64,000 nt of DNA from Lateolabrax maculatus (lineage: Eukaryota; Chordata; Actinopteri; Acropomatiformes; Lateolabracidae). This document shows, piece after piece, positions 13,709-27,463 of this stretch (positions are counted from its first letter, which is position 1; each line of letters starts with the position of its first letter). Location of the stretch: positions 19,837,001-19,901,000 of the forward strand of contig CM062211.1 in assembly GCA_031216445.1 (NCBI GenBank), in the 5' to 3' direction. The notes below the pieces were generated by a model. That model worked only from the letters and a program-made list of their open reading frames with translations. It did not search any database and had not been told where the DNA came from. The position numbers and the translations under genes are program-made.

Positions 13709-14942
13709 AGAGCAGCAGAGTGTTAACTGTAAACACCTTGCTCTGCTGTATCACCATGGTGACCAGATGGTGCTGCTTGGAGACCATCGCCAAGGTGACC
13801 TGCGAAGTGTTGGGGGCGCCGACCTGACAGAGACGACATTCATCAAACACACACACACACGTCTGTACAACTCATGATGACTTCATTCATTGATTGTATT
13901 TATGTTTTTGATGATACACAAGAACTGCAGATGTTAACCAGCGGAGATGAAGTCACAGAAACACCGTGAAGCTGATTTCCACTGGGATCCTCCAGCAGTC
14001 CAACATAAAACCAGAAACCTGAAACATGATGTTCCAGCTCTTTTCATGAAATAACTCTAACATCAAATGAATGAGAAAAAGCTCTCTGATGTGATCAGTT
14101 GTAGTTTGAAAGAAAATGATTCCACTGTACAGACGCAGACTGAAGCAATTTGTGTTTCCTTTGACTCGTTGAAATCCCTTTAAAACTCCAGCAGTTTTAT
14201 TTAATTATTTTAGGAGAAAGCAACATCTGAATAATGCAGCTTCCTGTACATGGACGAAGTTAAAATGACCTTTATTAGCTTCGATGGCAGAGACTCAAGG
14301 TGAAGCGGGGACCTCTGTAATCGGGTTCCTTTCCAGCTAAACATTTGATCCCAACAACTTTGAAGATATATGTGCTCATATTCAGGTTCACATCCCAAAT
14401 ACATGACACTGTTCACTGGTTTCCTGCTGCCGCTGCTGGAGGTTCACTGTTATTTGAGTCATTGTGACGTAAAGTTGTAGATTAGTTTTCAGAATAATAT
14501 TTATTCTGAGTTTCTATTGTGTTTAAATATTTGGAGTTTGGATGAAGAACTGAGATGGATCTTATTTTCAGGATGGTATTGGACCATGACGCTGCTCTGA
14601 TATTAGTGGATTTGACTGCAGGACTCGGTACAGAGGACATTTGTAATCCTGCCTCCTCCGGACGGAAACACTTTGAATTGAGATAAATGATGCTGAACTC
14701 TGGTGGTCGCATGTTTGTACGTCTCTTTCTTTCATTGAAGCTGGAGGTTTCCACTTAAATATGTATGTATTTATATATATTTCTATGTATTTATACATGA
14801 GAGCAGCAGATCAAAGGTTGATTTCTTCAACATGTGTAAAACATGACTGAGCTCTATATTTAGTTGTGGTTTCCATGGTGATCACATCTGGATGTTTCAT
14901 TCATCAACTGCAGGAGCTCATTATGTTTTCACACTCAGCTGA

Positions 14943-15088
14943 TGGGGGGGTGGAGGAGGGGGATGTAAGAGAGGGGAGGAAGAGAGAAGGAGGGGGAGGA
15001 ACAGGAGGAGGGGGAGAAAGAGGGGAGTAGCAGGAGGAGGAAGAAGATTACGGGGGAGGAGGAGGAGGAGGAGGAGCACGGGGGAGGA
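14943..15088. repeat. Homopurine (GGA-rich) tract
   Basis: About 145 bases of almost unbroken G and A on the plus strand (gggaggaagagagaagg and similar), ending in a (GGA)n block near 15057-15076. Confidence 0.9.
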
Positions 15089-15479
15089 TGGGGTGTTGAG
15101 GAAATTTAAACAAGAAAGAAATAAAAGAAGAAAAAATATCAAAGAGGGAAAATGAACATTTTCTAATCTTTTTCTTTAATGTGCAGATTCAAACATTCGG
15201 TTTTAAATCCTCTAAAAAAATGAAAAATAAATATTGTGAAGTCGTTGATTTATGGTTAAGAAATGATCATCCTCAAACGAATCTTATAAAATCATTTCAT
15301 TAAAAACAGTCGCATTGTTAAAGTGGAAGATTTCTTCTTCCGCAGTTTGTATTTTAGTGTTTTGGTGTCGCTGAGCTTCAAAGAGCAGAAATCAAACGAA
15401 CCTCAGCAGTACATGAAGTTTCCTTAATAACTAATAACTCCGAGTTCTGTCCTCATTTTATAACCCCTGCTCCTCCCTC

Positions 15480-15935
15480 TCCTCCTGCTGCTGTTCCTGC
15501 TCCTCTTGCTCCTGCTCCTCTTGCTCCTGCTCTTCTTGCTCCTGCTCCTCTTGCTCCTGCTCCTCCTGCTCCTGCTCTTCCTGCTTCTCCTGCTCCTCCT
15601 GCTCTTGTTCCTCTTGCTCCTGCTCCTCTTGCTCCTGCTCCTCCTGCTCCTGCTCCTCTTGCTCCTGCTCCTCTTGCTCCTGCTCCTCCTGCTGCTGCTC
15701 CTCCTGCTTCTCCTGCTCCTCCTGCTCTTGCTCCTCTTGCTCCTGCTCCTCTTGCTCCTGCTCCTCCTGCTCCTGCTCCTCTTGCTCCTGCTCCTCTTGC
15801 TCCTGCTCCTCCTGCTGCTGCTCCTCCTGCTTCTCCTGCTCCTCCTGCTCTTGCTCCTCTTGCTCCTGCTCCTCCTGCTTCTCCTGCTCCTCCTGCTCTT
15901 GCTCCTCCTGCTCCTCCTCCTCCTGCTGCTGCTGC
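15480..15935. repeat. CTCCTG/CTCTTG homopyrimidine-like array
   Basis: About 455 bases of ctcctg, ctcttg and ctcctcctg units, nearly pure pyrimidine plus spaced G. A longer block containing gctgctgctcctcctgcttc recurs 123 bases apart (15691 and 15814). It reads open in several frames (poly-Leu on plus, Glu/Gln or Arg/Ser on minus), as expected of a trinucleotide array, and is not a protein gene. Confidence 0.95.
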
Positions 15936-17171
15936 AGGTCGACATTAAAATGTGCAGCTTTAGACGCCACACCGAGAAGAAGAAGAAACGGCTTTTATGT
16001 TTTTCTCCGTTTGTTAATTGTTATCGGAGTCTCGAACGTCGGCACGTTTCTGAAGAGTCGACTTTTAAAACCTATAGACCAGAACAGGAGGAGGAGAAGG
16101 AGAAAGAGGAGGATGAGGAGGAGAACCCTGTGGGTCCCTGTTGGTCTCTGAGGTCCGGGAGGTTCTGACCTTTGACCCTCATTAGTGTGAAAACAAATTG
16201 TCGAGGAGGAGGAGGAGGAGGAGGAGGAGGAAACGCTGCACTAGTTTTACTGTAGTAACTGTAGTTTGGCTGCAGGACTTTTGGTCGTAACAGATTATTT
16301 GTAGTTTCCCTTCAGTCAGTTTCTTGTATTTCCTCACTGCACTTCCTGTCTCGTGGTCATGTGACCTGCTTCCATCACAGTTAATGAGCCTATCAGGACG
16401 TCTCATACTAACCTTATGAATGGCCCCACGGTGGAAATGGATTCAGCCTCTAGAGACTGAAGGTGGATTAATGGATCCATAATGAAGTGAGTCACACTGA
16501 TCGGATCACGTCAGTATTGATTAGCCATTGAGGAGTGATCGGTCTGTTTGTCTGCCAGATTAATGAAAACTGGGTCACATGATCACAAACCGGTTAGCAA
16601 CACGTTCACTTCCTACATCAGCACTTCCATCTGATCAATAAGACCAATCGGTTTCTATCTGTAGACGAGGATGCAAAGTATTTTCACTGAATATTTGATC
16701 TTTTAATCACAGTAACCCTGACGGGTATGTTTCTCCTGCACCACCGTTATTGATTATTAATCAGTTATGATCGAGAGTGTAACTACGTTCGTTTAGTCAG
16801 GAACTGTCCTGAAGTATTTCCACTTCCTGCTGCAGCTTTAGTTACTCTGCAGATTCTCACCTTGTTTATTAAATCTGATCAAACTGAATAAATCAAATTG
16901 TGCAAATCAGAGATTATTTTATTGTCATTATAATAATGATAATCTAACAGTTGTTCTCAGGAGGTTTTATTTCTGTACCACGTGTTTCATGAAGATGTTA
17001 TTTAATCCGAATTATCCATAAATCTAATTTATATTATTAAATAACATTCTGCACATCCACTAATAACTATTTTCTGCTGATAATTCTTCTCTACTTTTAC
17101 TTGAGTAAACCTTTGAGTGCAGGATTGTAGTGGAGTATTTGTACATTGTCAGTACTGTTCGAAGTATCCAA

Positions 17172-17173
<2 letters not shown>

Positions 17174-17214
<41 letters not shown>
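17174..17214. repeat. (TA)20 microsatellite
   Basis: Pure TA run in intron 1. Confidence 0.96.
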
Positions 17215-17217
<3 letters not shown>

Positions 17218-17502
17218 TTTTTCTCATTAGTGTGTTGTTCTGATGAGTCAGAATTGTAGTTCTCTGTAGTTTTTTAAGGTGATTCTTTTCTATATTTTGA
17301 AAGAGCTTCTTCTTCATGTGTTTGGTGAAGGAGCGGCAGAGTTTCCCTCAGACAGACGTCCTGTTGGGACGTTCTGTCGTCTCATCCACACAGTTTTTAG
17401 CTGAAGGAGTGAAAACTGGAACAAAGAGAACGTGAATAAATGATACTGCAGAGCCATAAAGAAATAAAGTCAGGAGGTAGAAACTGAGAACACAACACAC
17501 TC

Positions 17503-17544
17503 CTTCTTCTTCTTCTTCTTCTTCTTCTTCTTCTTCTTCTTCTT
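17503..17544. repeat. (CTT)14 microsatellite
   Basis: Pure CTT run; a second CTT run lies at 36108-36154. Confidence 0.95.
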
Positions 17545-18774
17545 CACCCCACCGATCGATCACAGCGGCTCAGTTGTTGACGTGTGTTTCATCTTTTTCA
17601 TGTTAAACTCAATCGATAAAAACTTCTGACATCAAACTCATCCAGACTGAGTCCTGCTGGGAAATAATGAGATCAACTTTAGTTTGTACATAAAAAAAAA
17701 AAAAAAAAAAACAGAAGTTATTCTTAAAAGCTGAACACATCATGAACTAATTTTGTCTTGGCTGAAGTGGAAAAGTTAACTTATTAAAAAAGACACTGAT
17801 TCTTTTTCTACTGCAGACAAACACGTAGATATAAACTGCGGCAGACCTCCACTGTACCAGGAACACCAGAGAATAAATGAGCCCTAAACTGGCCCTAGAA
17901 GTTTACATCAGCCGTGTTTTGGAGGAAATGAATGTCAAGCCTTGTTAGAAAATGAAGGGATTCTGAAAACGCTGAAACACCAAAGGCTTTTAATTTGAAA
18001 CGGTTACAGGAAGTGTTGAGTTTGAATTAACAGCATAATGCAGGAACAAGAATTTAGGTTGGAAAACTGGACCAGATCTGTATAAAGGAAGCTTCACATA
18101 AAGACCCGGTTATTAATAAAGGAGGAGGTTGTGTTTTTAGATCCTGTCAGCTCCTGGTTCTGGTCCTGGTTCAGAAAAGATGGAGGTCTTTATGGTTCAG
18201 TATTGAAGAGTCAACCCTGAGCTGAACCTAAGTAGAGCCAGAGATCAGATTCCAACAAGACGCAGCAGGAACTACAGAGTCCGTTTCCTCTGACACCACG
18301 TATAATAATATATGATATATGAAGTCAGCTGACCGCGGCTCTTCCTGAGCTTTCTACCACGAGGTTAAAGAGACAGACTGTACCAGCCTGCATCGAAGGG
18401 CTGAATGTGGTCTTTCCTGTCACAGCAGTGTTGTTCCTCTGACTGCGGGGAGGTCTCACTCTGATGAACAAACTCCACCAAATTAAGTCAAACAGGGTGG
18501 GTTTCCACGGCGACAGCAGCATCCCTCAGACTTGCTGTGGTGATTACCCCGCAATACAATCAGCCTCCACTTCCTGTGCCCAAATTAGGAAGCAGAGGCA
18601 GTTAAAGAGTGCGGGACATTAAGAAGAAGATGGAGGGCCATTAGAAAGCTGCAGATCAGTTTCTGCCTGGAGACGCTGCAGTCTGTTCTCACAGCAGATC
18701 TGATCCCAGGACAGCTGCTTTTATCTGCTTTATCTGCTCAAGGCTGCAGAGAAACAGTCGCCTGACGCACCAGG

Positions 18775-19245
18775 GGAACTCTGCTCCATCAGACCCACAT
18801 GATGGGTCCTTGAGGGGCTTGGAAAGTCCCTTAAAATATCTTTTACAGGTCCTTAAAAAAAGTTCAAAACGCTTATAAAGGAAGATATTCCAGGGGTCCT
18901 TGAGGGGGTCTTTGTGGGGTTTTTAGAGGTCCTTGAGGAAGTTGTACATGTCCTTGAGGGGCTGCAGGGATCATTGAGATGGTTCCAGGGGTCCTTGAGG
19001 ATGTTGCAGAGGACATTTAAAGGTTACAAAGGTCCTTGAGGAGACTTAAAAAATGTATTTCAGGATGTTTCAAAGCTCCTCAGCCATGGAACCCTTCAAA
19101 GGTTTCCGGGGTCCTTGGGCAGCTTATAGAGGTTCTTGAAGACGTTCCATAATTCCTTGAGGTGGTTCCCCAGAGCCCAGCAGAGGTTGGGGAGGTTCTT
19201 CAGGCGGTCTTGAACAGATATCAGGGATCGTTACAGAGGCTTCAG
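18775..19245. repeat. Decayed CCTTGAGG-core minisatellite (longest copy)
   Basis: About 470 bases of degenerate 25-35 base units with the core ggtccttgagg followed by ggtt/gctt and cagaggt. Similar tracts lie at 9735-9880, 10220-10360, 11925-12260, 46600-46720 and 46915-47400. Confidence 0.75.
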
Positions 19246-22200
19246 AGGTCTTGATTTATAGTATACACACACACACACATTGATTTTACATGTCATTTCT
19301 TCTTCAGTTCGTTAACTTTAAAGTCATTTCTTTCACTCCTCATCTGTTCTTTTCTTCTTTTCGCTCCTCTTGTCCTCCCTGAGCTTCGTCCTGCTCTCCT
19401 GGCAGGTAACAAGCAGATATTTACTCTGTGCTGGTTTCATTTTCCTGTTGGTGTGTTTGTTCCAAGTATCTGCATCTTGTCCATTGTGTCCAAGTGCTCT
19501 GAGCTCACATCTCTTCTGTTCTTCATTAGTTTCGTTCTGTCAGAATTTATTTTATTGTTACTGATAGAAATGATGCACGTAACTAACAAAATCTGATCAG
19601 CGATGGAAAAAAACTAGAGCGACTGTTCTGGAAGAGAAGACGAGTCCTGAAGCTAGAGCAGGATCTGCTCAGCGATGAAACGTTACATGTGTTCGGTGTC
19701 AGCAGGTTATCGCTCGTGTCAAACTGTCACAGCGGTCTGTCTCTGCCCCCCCAGCACTGTTTCACACACCTGATCCCCTGACAGGTTGTACTACCTGCTG
19801 GTTCTTTCCTCAGGCTTCGCTCTCCACCGACAGAACATCAATCCTGTTTCACGCTTTTCTTCTTCACACTCGGAGCTTCTTCTCTCAGCTCAGGAGCTCC
19901 GAGACTCCCAGTGAAACGCAGTCAGACAGAATAACAATCAATAATTCATCAGCAGAGGTTGGAAATGTCCCTTTCTGAGGAGGCAGAAACCGCCCCGGCT
20001 CTGTCCACGTACTGGAAACACTCTATTCTCCAGTGCCTTCAAACTACCCACCAGGCCTGTCTATTTACTGGAAACACTCTATTCTCCCAGGCACTTTGAA
20101 CTACCCCAAGACACATGTTCACACCTGTATATAGTCTTATCCAGATCCAGCCCGGGGTCATACCAGGTAGAAACAGGTTCATGAATGAGTATAAACAAAA
20201 GTGAACCATGAATTCCTTTTGGATTTGATCTGGATATGAAACACCTGAGGCGACGTCTAAATCCTGGAGAAATATTCACCTGCAGCATGTTTCTCACCCG
20301 TCTAACGCTGTTCTCATCATGTATTCATTACAGATCAATTACCCAGCATCCCATGTTGTCGGCACGTGACGTGCCGTGTGTTTCTGTGTTTCTGGTTGGA
20401 TGGATTCCGGCTGCGAGCGACGCTGCTCTGACTTCCTGTTTATGGCGCGAAGAGAACGAGCCTGAAACACATAAACATGCGTGATTAAACATGTTCATGC
20501 CATGATGAAGCCAACACACACACCCACACACGCTGACACATGCTAATTCAGACATGTGATACATCACCGCCCACAGACAGAGACACAGTGAAGATTATAA
20601 TCCAGATTATCAGACTGATTCTGAGCTGCTTCCTGTCCTCACATCACGACCGTTCAACATAAAGTCAGTTAAAGAGGAACTAAAACGGGACTGAAAACCA
20701 GTAGATCAGCTTCCTTTCCAAACAAAGATGGTGGCCGTTGATAACACATGATGATATGATTCCAGCCTCACGGCGGTGTGGCAGAGTTACTGCAGCTTCT
20801 TCCACTTGTTGATGTTGTTAGCAGCTGACCTGGAAACAGATCTGAATCTGAAAATCAGCTCATTACATCTCCACTCCAGTTTATTGTTCCTTTTCCTCTG
20901 AGACGCTGACATGATGATGAAGATAATAAACATTAGAGTCACAGACTCATCAGATCTTTGCTGCTGTGTCGTCAGATTATCGTCAGTCACATCCTTAAAT
21001 CTACTGTAAATAACATGAAGTCTGGCCTCTAACAGACACAATCAGCCAGAGATGATTTATCACCTCATCATTTCTCATCATCAAAACCAGAGCAGATGTG
21101 AACCCTCCAACGCGCCGCGGCCTCTTTGTTGTCATCATGTCGGCTGGATAAACTCGGCGTGCCGGCGTAGATTCTTCCTCTCACATGTCATCAATCTCTC
21201 GCTCTTCTTCGCTTCTTCTGATTGGGGCGGCATGGCCGAGCGTGTCAGGCTTTAATGGAGGCTTGATGTTCAGAGCTGCTGCAGGCTGATGGTTGTTTGG
21301 GGGGGGGGGTGTTGGTTAATAGCCTGAGGGACACTGTTGAAGTCTCACACCACAACACTGTTACTGTGGCTGAATGCATCTCTGAGCTCTGAAGTTTATC
21401 TGCAACTGTCCATCAGATTCTTATTATTATCAGATCCTGTTGAAATGGAGACGCAGTGTTAAAGCCGCCCGGACTCTCGGCCTGATGATCTCTCTGTTTA
21501 TCTTCAGACAAACTAAATCCAACCTTTAATAAACCACGGTGATCTTCCTGTTCTCCTTTTGGATTTTCACTCTTTTCTCATCTCACATTCGTTTCAAAAC
21601 CCTCTCAGAAGGAGATTCATTTGAAATCTGCAAAGAAAGCTGAGCTTTTTGTGTAAGATCGTCATGGCAACCTTCCACAGCAGCTGATTGTGTTTCCTTG
21701 ATGTGATTTTTACTCCGTCAGTGTTTGAGCTGACACAGAACTCAATGCTTTTATTAAAATAGTGATAATAACTCTTCCTGTGACCTTTAAGTAATTCAGA
21801 CTCCAAATACCAAATACCGAGAACAAAACCAGGAAATACTTCATGTTTTATATGTAATTTGGACTATGAGTAATGATATCGAAACTTCCTGTTGTTGTCT
21901 GTTACAAACTGTTGTAAACGTTGCGACCAGAGAGTTCAGCTGCTCGACAACTACAAAACAAGATAAATAAGAGAAAGTCTGCTGTCACTCTGAAGGTGTA
22001 AAACTGTGTTTCACACGGACACACACACACTCACACAACTGCAGATGGACTGAAGCATCATGGTCACCATGGAAACCAATCAGCTCCATGGCGACTCCTG
22101 TTCATCTTCCTTCCTCTTCCTCACTGTGACCTCCTGTAGTCACCTCACCTGACTGCGGTGTTATTGCTTGGTGGCTGCGTGTCCACTCTCTTCTGTCAAC

Positions 22201-23048
22201 ACATGAAGCTAGAAAGAGGAAACAAGTTCTGCACGTTGTCCTTTCAGACATTATCAGTACGACATTAGAGACACGTCCTGCTCTGGTCCCTGCAGCGGCT
22301 GCTGTTGCTCTCCCACACTGTAGAGGGCACTGTGGTTAAATCTGCAAGTAGTTTTTGCAGGAAAGCTGAACGTGACATATTTATTAAAACATTAATGAAA
22401 GTGGACATAAAGCATCCTAACACAGAACTGGTAAACATGAACACTACAGTGCTTGGCTACTAGAAGTGATTACAGAGTTTATGAAGACAGAATATGATAA
22501 ATCTGAGCCATGATGAATGTCATGATGTTCGATCTCCACAAGGCGGGTTCCCTTTCAGCCTCAGCTCTGCAGAGTCACGAGCAGAACAGTGATGTATAAA
22601 ATCCTCTGTAAGCATTAGATGTTCTGATATGGAGCTGTCACATTAACAGAGACCTCGCAGCACATCACAGCTAATCTCCTCGCTCTCTAATAGCTCCATG
22701 ATGAGGCGGCGCGCTGTCATTGGCCAACTTAAGTCCTGATAAAGAGCAGCGCTGCTGCAGAGCGCTGAGCATGGAGAGTTAATCTGGTGCAGCTGAGAGT
22801 CTCTCATCCTCCAGCCTCTTCTTCTTCTTCTCTTTAATTCAGCCAATTCCTGACAGAGGTCACAGCCGGGATTCACAGAAGAAGAAGAATAGGCCCGAGA
22901 TCACGTGTTTTCACTGTGTGACGACGATGAAGCTGATTTAAAGATCACAGCGTCTGATTCATGAGTCAGAGAAAACTGAAGACATCATCTGTACCTCCAG
23001 TATTACAAGGTTCAAACTTGAACTAACTTTATATTAACAACCTAAAGA

Positions 23049-23070
23049 TTTTTTTTTTTTTTTTTTTTTT
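23049..23070. repeat. Poly(T) tract
   Basis: About 22 T in a row; similar homopolymers lie at 17692-17711 (A) and near 31830-31849 (T). Confidence 0.9.
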
Positions 23071-24765
23071 GGGACCTCAACTGAAAAGTAAAATAAACAT
23101 GTTCCTGTTGTCCCTGTTGAAGCAAACAGTGGATGCTGATTCTTTCAGCAGTTATTTGCTGCTACACACATGAACACAGGCAATGTGGGGAGGTTCCCTT
23201 TCACACATGTAGCTGGCAGATTAAAGTCTACTCCGAATGAACATGAAACATTTGCGTTCACACATACAGCTCGTCCGGACCATTTCCAGATCATTTCAGG
23301 GTAGCAGCACGTATGAAAGGGGCTACTGACTCACCAAAAATTTCATTCAAAAATCTAAATTTCACCCCTGAGCTGCGTATCAAAAGCACAGTTTATATTT
23401 GGAATGAAAAGTTCTTGACTCTGGACAGATTTGTTGACTCACTTCAAGGTCCATTAGTGGCTGCTCTGGAGATTTCAGTAGTATCACACAACTTTCCTCA
23501 GCATACAAAGAACCATACTGATTCATGAAAAAATGCCTGGAAGGGGCTCAATCCCAGTTCTGCATATTAACTCGAGACATCACATCTTTCACAAATCAGA
23601 AGCAGGGTTTGAATTGAGATAGAAACCTTAATCCTGACTCACCACAAGGTCCATTCCGTAGATTTTCTGGAGATTTCAGTTGTATCACATGATCTCATTC
23701 TCATCTTAAAGTGTTTGACATTCATGTTCGAAGCTAAAAAGAGACTTTTTGGTGCGATTAAATGGAGTACGAACATTTCTTGCCAGCAAATGACAAAATG
23801 TACTTAATATTCATAGCCTTAAGACTGTTTTAAACTCTGTTTTGTATTTGTGTTTTTTTCTGTTTAAATAATCTTTAGGCTCTATAATCAACCTCTTTGG
23901 GAAGTTTTTTTGCCAAAGTGCACTCCGAGAAGTCACAGAGAAGTCATGAGGAACATGTTGGGTACAATGAATACAGTCAAAAAGAAAATATGCACATTTT
24001 TATTCAGATTTTCCTGCTCCTGTCCTCCATCCTCCACATATTTTATTCTTTTTCAATTGTACACAAGGTCCCTGCTTAGCATAAAACAAACACTGTATAT
24101 ACACATGTAGCTCTAAAATATGCAGCATTATGATGAACTGCAGAGTTCAAAAATATGAAACCAACAAAGAAACAGAAACAAAGATAAAAACAATCAGTCT
24201 GGCATCTCCTACAGGCTGGCAAGTTCATCGCAGTTACAGCATGAACAAAACTACACTCACATCCAACAGGCTCGAAAACCTGTTAGCATTCTTTTAACAT
24301 CTGGACATATATTTATATTATTATATTATTTATTATTTATATATATAACATATTTATGGACAACTGTCCAAAAATATAGACATTTGTAAAAATATGAGAA
24401 GTGGCCTGGCATGTAAAGATAGTAAACAGTCTTCCTAATGACTGTATAGCCTTTATATGATCAGGTAGCCCCGAAGTATCACTGATGGTAAATCATCGTG
24501 CCGAATGATAAACCTCTATGGGGTGTCAAAAAGATGATTATTGCAGATTATTACCCAGCACTTTCACAGGTTTGACGGATGTGTTTGTGCTTCCTGATGA
24601 TTTTTACAGTTCGGTCAGCTGTTTTTTGATAGAGTATAGAACATGAAGAAAGACTTGACGTCTCCGGCACTACTAAATGGAAGAAAATGTGGTTTCTATA
24701 CGAAAGTTTAATTGTCATCAATCAATATACTATCTATTATCTATAGAGAGATTCTCTTTCAGTTG

Positions 24766-24941
24766 CTATACAAAGATATTAGAGAGTGGTGGATTTTCTA
24801 AAGCTAGTTGTATAGATTCAGAACAAAAGTATAAAATTGTGTCATCTGCATAAAGATGGACATAAACTTATTTCCAAGGGATTTGATATCATTAATATAA
24901 ACAGTCAAATTAAATTGTTCCAGTATGGATCCTTGAGGAAC
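24766..24941 (-). mobile_element. Decayed LINE reverse transcriptase fragment
   Basis: On the minus strand the sequence reads VPQGSILEQFNLTVYINDIK, then after one frameshift VHLYADDTILYFCSESIQLA, ending at a TAG near 24766. These are the consecutive palm motifs of non-LTR retrotransposon reverse transcriptases: VPQGSIL, the YINDI helix and the catalytic YADD. The frameshift between SLGNK and VHLYADD and the stop show it is dead. Flanking sequence (about 24540-25000) may belong to the same insertion but decays beyond recognition. The spacing resembles L2/Rex-like fish elements; the family is an inference. Confidence 0.75.
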
Positions 24942-27209
24942 ACAGTTATGTAAATGTTGTGTTTACTCTGCTTCTGTTTGAGTGTTCGGTCTTGAAGGCG
25001 GACGAGCTTCTGTCTGCTGGATTTCAGAAACAGGGATGTGTTTGTGGAAGTGTTTGGAATGACTAAGTTGTTGCATAGGTCTTCTTCTTTTTCTATCGTG
25101 GCTTTTTCTTATCCAATCTTGTAGCTGTTCAGAGGCAATATTGGCTCAACAAAGGACCAATTTTGTTGTTCACACATTTGTCTTATCCAAGAGTTCAAAA
25201 ACTGTGATTTGTGACTGTGATACGCAGTAAACCGCTCCCTTCAAAATGTTTCAGTGATTACATTAGAAAAAGTTGTTGTGTTTCCATTGTACTTTTTCTA
25301 GTGTAATAAATAAAACATTTTAAAGGGAGCATTTAAGAGTATTGGAAGTCCTTCCAGGACAGACACAACATACCCCTGGAAAACAAATTAGCGCCAACAG
25401 TTGTTAGTACAGCAGCAGTTTTCAAACTATTGAGAGTCTCCCAGCAGTTTAAAATTCTCCTGGCAGCTAATTAAGAAGCTGAATATTCACCATTGATGAT
25501 TCTGCATCAGTTTCCTCCTGAGAGAAAACATTGGGCTTTTTAAAAAGAGACGATGTGATTGGTTGTAATTGAAATAAGGGGGTTAAAAAAGGTCCAGTTT
25601 CAGCAGCATCAGATAATTAACCAACATCCACAGACTCTCAGCACTGATGTTGGGTCAGTTGAATACTCAATCTAACGGGGATCTGAGAGTTTCCTTTGTC
25701 AACCTCTTCACTAGCAGCTGGCACGCTCAGAAACCACATCTCCCAGAAGGCAGAGCCATTATCTGATTAAACAGAGCGGAGGCCGTGCGAGCTGATCCTT
25801 CATTCACAGTCGTGTGGTAATTTAACCCACAGCGCTGATTCAATTATTCACCACATCGGACATACATGCACACATCACACACCACAGAAGGGTTAAAGGG
25901 TTCCACATGACTGGAGAGCTGCATTATGCATTGTGGAATATATACAGTACATGCAGTACAGCTTCAGTGCATAAGGGGAACAGAAGAGGTAGGAAAAGAA
26001 AATCCTCCTTCAGTCGTATCTGTTGGTTCTCGCTAAGGGTTGAAGGAAGAAAGTTTGGGCTTCAGCTGCTTCGGAGTTCAGCTGGGTAGCAAAGTTTGAA
26101 CTTGTTCCTTTTGTGGAGTTTGGATGTTATTTCCTTGAATGTGGAAAATCTGGGAAGACCATAATACATGGCCTGGGAATTTTCTGACTTGAACCTAGTT
26201 TTTTATGTTGGTGGAGGTCGTTCAGCATCGGTCGGTTAGAGCCACAACCGTCATTCAGTGGCATGTTTCGCTCAATTACGCTTCTTCTTTGGTGAGTCAT
26301 CGACCCCAGGTTGTCCACTTTCAAAACGCCATAATTTCCCTGCAGACGGCATGTGGTGGATTCCAGCTGGGTTTGTGTGCTCAGATGATGGAAGAAGATG
26401 ATAAAGTTTCCTCAGATATACACAAGTGACTTTCTGCCTGACCATAGTCAAGACCAATGCTACAGGCTGCATTTTTCTTTAGTGTTTAAGTACCTGAAAC
26501 TGTCTCCTAATGTGTAAAGTACAGCACCCATACAGTATAAACACGTGTACACTTCACACAAACATGCACTTATTCCTATTTAACCCCACTAAGATGCTGC
26601 TGCAGGTCGGATTGTGGAGATTCACATGGACATTTCCCAGCTCAGCTTGTAGAGAGGATGTTGTTAGCATTTCAGATAGCAGGGTCTGCCGGACCTTCAA
26701 AGTTGTGTCTGCCTGTCTGTTCTTTGGGTTGTCAGTCTTGTCTACAGAGGAACCAGCAACGTTTTAGGAAAGAAAATGAAATCATTAGCTGAACCCATAC
26801 TTTGAAAGTGTTAACGGAAGCGAGAAGCATTCAATCCAGAGTTTTAACTCCAACACTGTGGAGACGTTCTCTGCTGAGTGTTTCCCTGCTGACTCCAACA
26901 TCCAAACTCCTTCCATCCCTTTGAACAAACAACAGGCAGTCTGTTTCCACAGCTGAGCAGGAGAAGCTTTCAGCTCCGACAGTCAGTCAGCGTCTTTGTC
27001 AAAGTTCTAGATATAAAAAACTAGTTTCTGCTCTGAAACAGCTTCAGAAGACTTCATTCTTCAGCTGGTTGGAGGAGCTGCTGGTGATTTGGAAAAGACT
27101 TTCAACCCAAAACTCCTCAGGAGGAAGATAAATGACTCGATTTAAAGTGCAGAGGGAATGATTAACACTGCTGCAGATAAAAAGAGCTTTTTTTGCTTTT
27201 CCCGATGCT

Positions 27210-27212
<3 letters not shown>

Positions 27213-27250
<38 letters not shown>

Positions 27251-27430
27251 TAAGTTGTTTGTTATCGAGACTTTCTTTCTTCCGGAGGCGGAACAGTTTT
27301 GTTTCTCTGGTGTTTAAGACAATAAATGTGAATATGAGCTCATGCAAATGCAGTCAGATATAGATTGGATGTGGGACCGAGGGAATGCAATCAATGTATG
27401 CATAAATGTGTGTGTGCAGCTTCATTAAGC

Positions 27431-27462
<32 letters not shown>
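27213..27462. repeat. Two GT microsatellites flanking a unique block
   Basis: (GT)n at 27213-27246 and 27434-27460 enclose about 190 bases of unrepeated sequence that contains a perfect ATGCAAAT octamer. Confidence 0.9.

Positions 27463-27463
<1 letters not shown>

Noticed and set aside
15424..16168. Open frames of 170-220 codons (Leu-only, Glu/Gln, Arg/Ser)
   Set aside because: All arise from the CTCCTG array. The Arg/Ser frame resembles an RS domain only by repeat chance, and the frames are open on both strands at once.
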